From assembly GCA_023053575.1 (NCBI GenBank), contig JAKZAP010000014.1, positions 1,054,001 through 1,118,000 of the forward strand: DNA of 64,000 bases. The letters are read 5' to 3'. A model generated the notes under the pieces. That model worked only from the letters and a program-made list of their open reading frames with translations, made no database searches and had not been told where the DNA came from. Of the stretch, positions 56,735 to 64,000 are shown piece after piece (the stretch's first letter is position 1; each line of letters starts with the position of its first letter). The translations under genes were made by a program, and so were the position numbers. The DNA is from Branchinecta lynchi (taxonomy: Eukaryota > Arthropoda > Branchiopoda > Anostraca > Branchinectidae).

Positions 56735-58104
56735 GTCATGACAGTGGAAGTATACAGCATGTGTTATATTTGCCATACAAGAAGAATAGATACAGGAGGA
56801 GCCTTCTGGGAGGGTTTTGTCATCCGAGGCCTTGCTCGCCTACCTAGTTTTTTCCCCCGTCCGGCGATTATAGTATTTGCCATATAAGAAGCATAGATAC
56901 CGTACCAACTTTTTGCACTGTGGGTGGTGGCTTGCTATGGAGGGGCGGCCTTCCGGGAGGGTTTGGTCATCCGGAATTCCAGAGGCGAAGCCGCCATTAA
57001 GACAACAAATAAGAACTTAGTTACAAGTTCTCTTTCATTCATCGTTTTATAAATTAAACCAATTGCCGGTATCTATTCTTGTTGTATGGCAAAATACTAT
57101 AGTCTACAGTTTTCCTATCTTCGATGTCCTCTTCAGAATTCCCAATCCACCTCAGGTGGTGAATCAATACCACCAAAGCCAATCTTGGAACTACGAGCTG
57201 AAAGGTAGGTTAAAAGGGAGAAGGCGGAGGAATACAAAGGCATATCTGTCACCCCTGTTTTCGTCCAAAATGGTACTTTCTGTAGACAGGATGTTTTTCT
57301 ATGGACGGGATAGGAATCATAAATCTTGGAGGGTTGATTCATCAGGGAACGTTTGAGGTTTGACGGGTCTTATAAGGTTTAAAGGATTTATCAGGGTTGA
57401 ATAACTTCTGATTTGTGTTGTACAATTTGTAGACCTACATATTTTTTTTGTTTTTTGTAATTTACCGTGACCAAAAAGGCTACTACTATAACAAACCCAC
57501 ATGTATCGTCGCCGCATTGATGAGTTTTCGGCGTCGATGAAATATTCGGCGCTCTTTCACCCTGAGCACTCTCTCCAAACTGGAGCTTGGATCAACAAGT
57601 ACCGGCAAGGCCGACAACGCGGTTAAAGCCAATGAAGTAACTAAAGAGTACCGAATAACATACGCCTCACCGGTATGAAGTGATTATCGCCTCATCTCCT
57701 CTAAGATGAGTACATATATCACTCCAGTGCGTGAAGCGAGACACGAGAAAACGCCCTATACTCATCAGACTCATTAACAAGTCCATAAGGCTATTTCATG
57801 TATGGAAACCGCTTTTAACGAAGGGAGTAATTTAAAAATAGTTTCCCATTTAGCTTGACATAACAATTGCGGTCCCTATTCAATTCACTTCGAAAAAGTG
57901 TGCAAGTCGGCTTTCAGCAAAGGTAAGAATTTAATTCTGATTTAGATTCTAAATTCCAACTTAAAAGTGCTGATTGATACCCGTCACAAAAACGGACAGG
58001 TCAAAAACTGGCAGTGCAACCCAAAAATCTGTATTAGTTTAACTCTTACCCGTATGGCCCTTAACTTTAATGAACAAACCAAAAATATTTAAAGTCCTTC
58101 AATC
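56735..58104. other. No gene seen
   Basis: 56760-56850 and 56875-56965 share GCCATACAAGAAGAATAGAT / GCCATATAAGAAGCATAGAT and CTTCTGGGAGGGTTTTGTCA / CTTCCGGGAGGGTTTGGTCA, a diverged tandem duplication of about 120 bp. No coding feature. Confidence 0.5.
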
Positions 58105-58369
58105 GTTAAACACTATCGTTAACTTTTCTAAAGCCGATGCATTCAGTTGCCCGTTTTGGATAACACGCGAGTCAAGAATGTCTATGATTTCACAAATTTG
58201 TTTTTCCGTCTGCTTGTCTGTATTTCTGTCTACGACAACAGCAATTGACGACTGGGTTAAGAACTGTGTTTTTATTGGTGCTGGATTCGGAGAAATGGTG
58301 TCCAGAATTTCTCCTTTCGCATTTTTTATTGTGGAGATGAGAACTTCTCCGGTCAACTGACTGCAACGC
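58105..58369 (-). CDS. Unassigned open frame behind a strong acceptor
   Basis: On the minus strand, TTTTTTTTTTTCTCTATTGCTGTGTTGGCGTTGCAG (positions only: 58405-58370) is a strong acceptor. The sequence after it is open in one frame for about 87 codons (LTGEVLISTIKNAKGEILD, IAVVVDRNTDKQTEKQICE, ending IVFND and TGA). Another frame is open for 61 codons. A TTAAAG shortly after the stop could be a weak polyadenylation signal. No domain is recognised. It lies in the intron between the exons at 59266 and 46127, which join perfectly without it. Confidence 0.3.
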
Positions 58370-59265
58370 CAACACAGCAATAGAGAAAAAAAAAAATGTT
58401 TACCCCAACTTTTTTCCAACCTTTTTCACTGCAAAATCTTGCCTAGGATGAATGATTCGGCCGGAAAATAACTAGAAATTTGCGAAAAAAAACTAATAGC
58501 CAAAGAAATCTTATTAAGGAGGTGGTATGAGAGTAAAATAGCTTACTGAATCTGGATAACTTTAAAAAGGAACAAATTCACCGAAGTAACATAGCCTACA
58601 TGAGTGATTCACACAGCGAAACAAAAAGAATGCTGACAGACCTATGCTGTTAGTTTTCGGCTCAGGGGGTTAGCTTAGCCGGAATCCGTAGGACAGTAAA
58701 CTGAGAATAAAATCACAAGCTTTCTGTTCAAGTTGATTGGAGTGTAAGAAATACAAATATGTCTTTGCTCCTTTGTCACGTCGGGGAAACACTCCAATCG
58801 CAATTTTGGTAGGTCTACACATTTCTCCATGAGGCTCGGAGAGTATTTTTTGTCCGATGGCTTCTCAGATGATCGAAATATCAACCGTGTCCGGAAAACC
58901 ATTGTGGGATGTGGTATCAGGGGATCTGCACCGGCAACTTACAGATAGAGATTATGTATACGTTTAATTTCTTTTACCCAAACCAACCGATACTGACTGA
59001 CCAACAAAAGGCCAAAGCACAACCAAGTTTACGACCCTGCCGAACCCTTGGTCTTTTTTCCGCATCGATATATTAATAATTTAAGATTAACGAATACCAG
59101 TCAAAGATGACGTCATTTGACGGGAAATTTACGTACAACGACATCCAGCTTCTGACTAAAGATCGATACTCAACTTAACAACTAGCAATAAAGTTCTATC
59201 AACTCAAACACCCACGTGCCCGCTCAATCGAATCCACTGCGGCTCCATAAAAAAGTTCAACTTAC

Positions 59266-59464
59266 CGAAGACCATGCTCCCTCGTACCATTTGGGACATT
59301 CAAGCGTGTTGCAGGGCTCTTGGTGCCGAGGTTTTTGACCCTGGCACTTGCTTTGAATCGCTCGAACGTGCGTATTATTCTTTTCTTCTCCGCAATAGAC
59401 AAGGCGACGGCGAGAGCCTCCACCGCAGGTGGCACTACATTCGCTCCAGGAGTCAACGACCCAC
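59266..59464 (-). CDS. TSP1-repeat gene, internal exon 1 of 5 visible (ADAMTS/ADAMTSL-like)
   Basis: This exon encodes one complete thrombospondin type-1 repeat plus the start of the next. TSP1 repeats are about 55-residue extracellular modules held by three disulfides, typical of secreted matrix proteins of the ADAMTS, ADAMTS-like and papilin group. Reading from the acceptor (TTTTTCAG, minus strand), one base completes a split codon, then 66 codons follow, starting WVVDSWSECSATCGGG and ending YEGAWSS before GTAAGT. All six cysteines are present (SEC, ATC, VYC, SKC, EPC, LEC). The CSATCG motif fits the C-x-x-S/T-C-G O-fucosylation consensus, and NNT is a possible N-glycosylation site. The exon enters after phase 2 and leaves in phase 0, exactly what the exon at 46127 needs. 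A MITE lies only about 20 nt upstream of the acceptor. The preceding exon was not found before base 64000. The family call is strong; the exact member is not resolved. Confidence 0.92.
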
Positions 59465-59484
59465 CTGAAAAATACACATCTTAA

Positions 59485-59865
59485 CCCTAGGTTCACACAG
59501 ACGTTCACACTGAGGCGATATCGGCCATCACCGAGATTTTCGTCGCCGAATCGGAGATTTTCTGTTTCTTTGTCAGGCGATTTTCAATGTTGGGAAAATT
59601 CAACTTTAATCGGGCGACAGTACGATTTTATGCACGCAACAGCAACATGGACGACCCCTTTTGATGATTCACTTTTAGAAAAATTAACAATTTGTTATTA
59701 TTTTAATTATTTTAAGGGTTATTTTTAATTACTTTAATTATTTTTCGCGTTAAAATTCTGTTGCCGACGATAATTCAGTGTGAACATCCAGGCGATAAAA
59801 ATATTCTGTCGCTGCGATTGAAAAATCTCGTTCACCGCCGTGATTTGCTCTGTCTGAACCTAGGG
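59485..59865. mobile_element. MITE with CCCTAGGTTCACACAGA ends, TAA duplication
   Basis: TAA at 59482-59484 and 59866-59868 flank ends CCCTAGGTTCACACAGA and (reverse complement) CCCTAGGTTCAGACAGA. The inner part GTTCACACTGAGGCGATA also recurs inverted near 59776-59797. The TAA flanks fit a PIF/Harbinger-type target. It ends 20 nt before the exon at 59464. Confidence 0.85.
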
Positions 59866-59868
59866 TAA

Positions 59869-61254
59869 GAGAACCACAATATGTTACACAAGGAACAGGA
59901 ACAATATTGAAGAACCTGTGACGATCCCGACATATTTCAAGGTTCAAATTCGGTTATTGCGTGTCAGACAAAGCATTCAAGCTATAGTCAAAAGACGAAA
60001 ATCCCATCAAACACGCAAAGGAAAAAAAAAAGTAAAGGAAATCGATAAGTGGATAATGAAAAGTAAGATTGTTGCTGTAGTTGTAGCCAGTGCCGCTACG
60101 GCTACAGTATTTTCGTTCATAAGAGCCATGCCACCCAATTTCCAAACTACAGATTTTCGGAAACGTGTCTGAACGATTGGCGATTGTCTGAACGTCAGTT
60201 TTCACCTTCAAAGACCATAAAGGGAGTGCCACATACAGATGTCGTGGGACTGAACCTTTTGCCAATACCCAGGGCTGGATTTAAATCTTTAGCGTAAATG
60301 TACACTCAGTTTATTTAAAGCTAGTGACTCCCTCTCTAATCTTTATTTCAAGCTAAGTCTCTTGACATGCCCAATCCAGCACGAACAAACAAAGATCTGA
60401 GGCGTTTTTCCGTGCTCCCACAAACAGTTTGTGGGTCGATGTTGGCTCGAAAAGAGTGTTTCCGCGGTATTTTGTACGGCCCACAAGTATGTTTCCACGA
60501 CCAACACGATTTTCGTGGCTCGAATTCGACAAATAACGGCCGAGGTGATTGTCGATTTTGTGGCTCGATTCTGGCGGGAAATTCGAATTTAGCCGCAAAA
60601 TAACGAAAAAAAAAAAAAATCTCTCAAGTATGCAGACAACCGAGAATGCTTTTTCACGGAATGGTAAGCAGGAAAGCCTGGATTTCTATTCATTGAGATT
60701 CTATATGACTTATATTTTTAATTTTAGACATTCTAAATTACCGCCCAAAAAATAGACAAAACGGCGTTTCCGCGAGTTACAACTTGTGGTTCGACTGTGT
60801 AGCACACAATCGTGATTTCTGCAACAAACACTCAGAAGTGTGTGGCTCACAACTGTGTCGCGGAAAAACGGCTCCAGACTGAGATGAAGGAGTGCGGTAT
60901 TTGGCCAAACATCTCTTTTTGTTCCCAATTTGCTGTATCAGCTTGGCAAGCAGTCCGCGGTCCATGTTAACAAATTTATCTAAATCAGCTTTCCCCGACA
61001 CAACTTTATTAGTTCCCAGCATACATATTGTCAAATCAGCACACAGAGTAGAAGTTTATCAAAATTGAAGAGAGGTTCCCATCTCAGCTCCCTCTGGGGA
61101 TAGCTTTTAGCTAATGAAGCGGTTTCAGTGATAGCTGCTTGTGGACAATTTCAGAAAAGGACGAGTATCTTTTCAATACCTTCCGCCTATCTTCAGTGAG
61201 ACTGTGTAGGTTTTATGGTTTTCCACCAACAGGAAGTGCAGTTCTCTACGAACT
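59869..61254. repeat. No gene seen; short foldbacks
   Basis: CCCACAAACAGTTTGTGGG at 60418-60436 is a short palindrome. ACGGCGTTTCCGCGA (60763-60777) and TCGCGGAAAAACGGC (60858-60872) flank about 80 bp as an inverted pair, perhaps a very short MITE. No supported exon. Confidence 0.45.
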
Positions 61255-61262
61255 GCTCAGTC

Positions 61263-61597
61263 AAGAGCAAAATACTATAGGGAGTAACGTCAAGACCTAT
61301 GGTTTCCTTGCTTCGCAAACGGGCCATATCCATAGCACCGCCCACTACACTTGCGACATTTAAAGCGAGACAAACTTACGGGTTTAGAAATGTCTAGTAA
61401 AGCTAAGATGCGGTCTGCACACATCGAGGAAACATGGGAGGTTGTTTCTTCTTTTTTGTTCAGAATATGAAGTTATTGGAGCCAGCACTGGTGCACAACC
61501 GACTGAGTTTCAGTAAGGATGTTCACTATCCACAATATTCGGGTGTGTGTCTCTTTTTTCAAGTCTTGGCGCTACTTTCTAGAATTATTCTGCTCTG
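61263..61597. mobile_element. hAT-type MITE (CAGAGCAA family), copy 1
   Basis: Exact 8-bp target duplication GCTCAGTC at 61255-61262 and 61598-61605. Ends AAGAGCAAAATACTATAGGG and (reverse complement) CAGAGCAGAATAATTCTAGA, then GTARCGYCAAGAC in both arms. It is 335 bp, non-coding. Confidence 0.94.
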
Positions 61598-61621
61598 GCT
61601 CAGTCCGATCTTCATCCAAAG

Positions 61622-61978
61622 CAGAGCAAATAACAGTAGGGAGTAGCGCCAAGACCTATGCTGTCCATGCTTTGCAAACGGGCCATACTCGTAGCGCCGC
61701 CCACTACCCTTTCGGCATTTAAAGCGAGGCAAACTTGCGGGTTGAGAAATTTCTAGTAAAGCAAAGGTGCGGTCTGCACACACCAACGAAACAATGGAGG
61801 CTGTTTAATTTTGTTGCTACGTTCAGGATATAAAGTTATCGGAGCCAGCGCTGGTGAACAGCTGATTGGGCTTCAGTAGGGACGTTCTCTATCGCCAGTG
61901 GTGCTAGTATCGCTGCTATTAGAGAGTGTGTCAATTTTGTCAAGTCTTGACGCTACTCCCTAGTGTTATGTTGCTCTG
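61622..61978. mobile_element. hAT-type MITE (CAGAGCAA family), copy 2
   Basis: Exact 8-bp target duplication ATCCAAAG at 61614-61621 and 61979-61986. Ends CAGAGCAAATAACAGTAGGG and (reverse complement) CAGAGCAACATAACACTAGG. It is colinear with copy 1 (GCCCACTAC, GGCAAACTTGCGGGTTGAGA, GGAGCCAGCGCTGGT) and lies 24 bp away in the same orientation. Confidence 0.95.
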
Positions 61979-62339
61979 ATCCAAAGCTTTGAACTCCTTG
62001 GTATTTTATACATACGGATACAGACGGATATGTTTATTGCTGAGCAGCCCTTAGTTTTGTTCCCCTATGTCCGCTTAGTCCGAGGGCGGGGATCACACCT
62101 GGTATGCGTTAGTCTTTAGGTTTATAAGCTAAGCAGAATTTTAGTTCTTTGGCAGAAGTTAAAATTAAGTTTTTCAGACAAAGTTAATTTTAACTTTTCA
62201 GACTTTCTAATGTCCTTATTTCTGCTCCTCGTGTGGTTGTGTGGATGAGAGTTTATTTGCAAATGTGTGGAGCTCAACGAATTGACAGTTGAAAGGGCTG
62301 GTTGCTGGAAAAGTTCAAGGAGAAAAGATTGTTTGGGGT

Positions 62340-62945
62340 TAGGCAACTTGGAAGGTTCCTGCGGATAGCATGGAGCCCAAGAGGAGAGTTTTGCATATGA
62401 CGGACCTTGGACTTCACGTAATATATATGGAAATGCAATGGAACACAGCTGTGGAATTGCGATGTTGGTAAGTCTAGTTCGTCGATGTTCTACGGAGGTG
62501 CTAAAGAGACATGGGAGAAAATATTTATTTTAAAGGAGGGTTGGTCAGGGATGAGTTGGCGTGGGTGATAAATATGAGGGCTGATTGTTTACAGCTAGGG
62601 GATAGGAGGAGGTATGTCGGAAGGGGGTCAGGTCGGATTGGCCCTTACTACAGCCCCATGTGTGGGGATATGAATGAGAATGTGGTGCACCTGATGTGTG
62701 ACTATACTAAACTGGATGGGTTGATGGAAGACGTGTTTGGAAAAGGAGTGTATGATGAGGAGGAGATGGTTAAAGTAATGAAGGATGGGTCCTTCAGCTT
62801 TCGATGAAGCATCGAGAAAGATTTATTTAGTTGCAATTTGGAGGAAAGATAATGTATTTGTTTAGGTTAATGTATTGTGTTTATTTTGTATTGTATTGCT
62901 ATGCCCTCGAGCTTTTAGTGCAAATATATGTCATATCAAATCGTA
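62340..62945 (+). pseudogene. LINE reverse-transcriptase protein C-terminus and 3' end
   Basis: From 62511 the plus strand reads LVRDELAWVINMRADCLQLG, then GPYYSPMCGDMNENVVHLMC, then VYDEEEMVKVMKD, ending at TGA 62805. The L-x-x-R-x-C-L-x-L-GDR element followed by a C-x(6-8)-ENxxHLxxxC zinc-knuckle-like segment is the usual tail of non-LTR retrotransposon proteins. An in-frame TAA directly precedes the segment and one zinc-binding Cys seems lost (YYSPMC), so it is dead. An AT-rich 3' region follows. Confidence 0.7.
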
Positions 62946-64000
62946 TCATAGGTTTTCGGTGAGAGGGGATATCATCAGGTGCACCTAACCATCTTTGGGG
63001 CCTTTCATTACGCATGTTTCGCAAGACATGTGTGCCGATAATATGTGCGTAACGCTGCTACCGTTACGTCTAGGCTTTTGGTAAATAACCTTACACAACT
63101 ATGTTTGCGAATACACATCCTCAAAACGACCAATATTTACTGGGCGGGTCTAAGGATGGGCATTCCGGACTAAAGAGAATGCAAATTTGTAAGAATTTGC
63201 ATGCACTCTACATCTTCGAAACATGGTATTCTGAGTAAAAACAATTTAAGTTTTGGAGCAACAAGACCTCCTGCTGCATCTGCTCCAGTTAAGGAACAGA
63301 AAACTGGTTGGAATGAATATAATGGCTTCCGCACATGCCGCTTTACGTAACAGATTTGGAAATCTAATTCCGGGTGCTTAAATAAAAAATAATAGGTCTA
63401 CTCCTAAGTCTAAGCGGTCGCGTCTGAGCAAAGATGTTTCCCACAGGCCGGAATAGTAGGAGAGCCGTCAGGCTTGTAATCCTTCTCCACTGATGACTCA
63501 CACTGCTGCGATTTCGCGCGAAATTCTGCGGTTAGCGACACAAATTGTGCGACAAGCAACGCTAAACTGTACGTTTTATCGCAGTGTTCTATGTGTTTAA
63601 AAATTCCAACTGGTCCGACGAAAAGCACCTGTTTTCTTAGGAGGAAAAAAACAAAGATCAGCTTACTTTTCTAGGCTAAAAGTTGCTTTAATTTTTTGAA
63701 AAAAAATTATTGTATCCTTAGGGTGACAGAAGAAAAAACAAATTTTAGTAAACCTTCATCTAACCCAATATAAACCAGACCATACACGACGTTTGACTGA
63801 AAATTCCCAGTTAGGTGAAGAAAAATGGATAACACCATCTCCATTGACCTGATGCCAAAGATCCGACAAAAAAGATGAAATAATAAAAAATAGAAAGAGA
63901 AAACTTAGGATGGGTAGAGAAATATAGTTGATAGAATTTTTAAATTTAATGGGATTAATTCTGGGTATTAGGTTTTTAAAGGGCCTGTCTTACCTATAAT
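62946..64000. other. No firm feature; one minus-strand open frame
   Basis: At 63410-63628 the minus strand is open for about 72 codons behind a CTAAGAAAACAG acceptor-like site (LVAQFVSLTAEFRAKSQQCE, DGSPTIPACGKHLCS). It has a CAGT|GTGAGT donor-like site in phase 1, which does not fit the exon at 59464. It could be a further upstream exon of the TSP1 gene with another exon between, or chance. The final 350 bases hold nothing I can name. Confidence 0.25.

Overview
This window is a piece of animal nuclear genome, almost certainly from an invertebrate. The evidence is split genes with consensus GT/AG splice sites, introns of 4.5-17 kb, several LINE retrotransposon remnants, and a dense crowd of short inverted-repeat elements. 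I see no operons, bacterial genes or CRISPR array, and I cannot name the phylum from the sequence.

One gene is well supported. It lies on the minus strand and spans most of the window. Five internal exons, in transcript order 59464-59266, 46127-45893, 28674-28488, 11131-10946 and 6484-6288, join with fully consistent reading-frame phases (2, 0, 1, 2, 2, then out in phase 1) into about 334 residues. They encode three complete thrombospondin type-1 (TSP1) repeats and the start of a fourth, separated by low-complexity charged linkers. This is the layout of the C-terminal part of a secreted ADAMTS / ADAMTS-like / papilin-type extracellular-matrix protein. The first exons lie beyond base 64000 and the last exons before base 1.

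The rest is mobile DNA. (i) A composite repeat (called R1 here), in about a dozen copies, has palindromic GGGATCCC ends, GTCC/GTCT-rich tracts and an internal minisatellite of about 138 bp. (ii) hAT-type MITEs have 8-bp target duplications (14379, 54564, 55116, 61263 and 61622). (iii) Three TTAA-flanked families occur (R4 at 7215, 23123, 25715 and 50347; a 0.67-kb family at 23896 and 46776; a 0.4-kb family at 44719 and 56317). (iv) Foldback elements include a perfect 71-bp inverted repeat at 53629-53832. (v) LINE 3' ends include recognisable reverse-transcriptase C-terminal remnants at 32.2-32.7 kb, 46.3-46.6 kb and 62.3-62.9 kb. (vi) tRNA-like SINE heads, minisatellites and many long G/C homopolymers are also present.

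The most interesting theme is mobile elements sitting on the splice sites of the TSP1 gene. An R1 copy ends about 3 nt past the donor of the second exon and brings a second in-frame GTAAGT. A MITE is inserted about 20 nt upstream of the acceptor of the first exon. A tandem duplication copies the acceptor and 5' part of the third exon into its upstream intron. A few other open frames behind good-looking acceptors (30.83-31.44 kb plus strand; 58.1-58.4 kb and 63.4-63.6 kb minus strand) remain unassigned.
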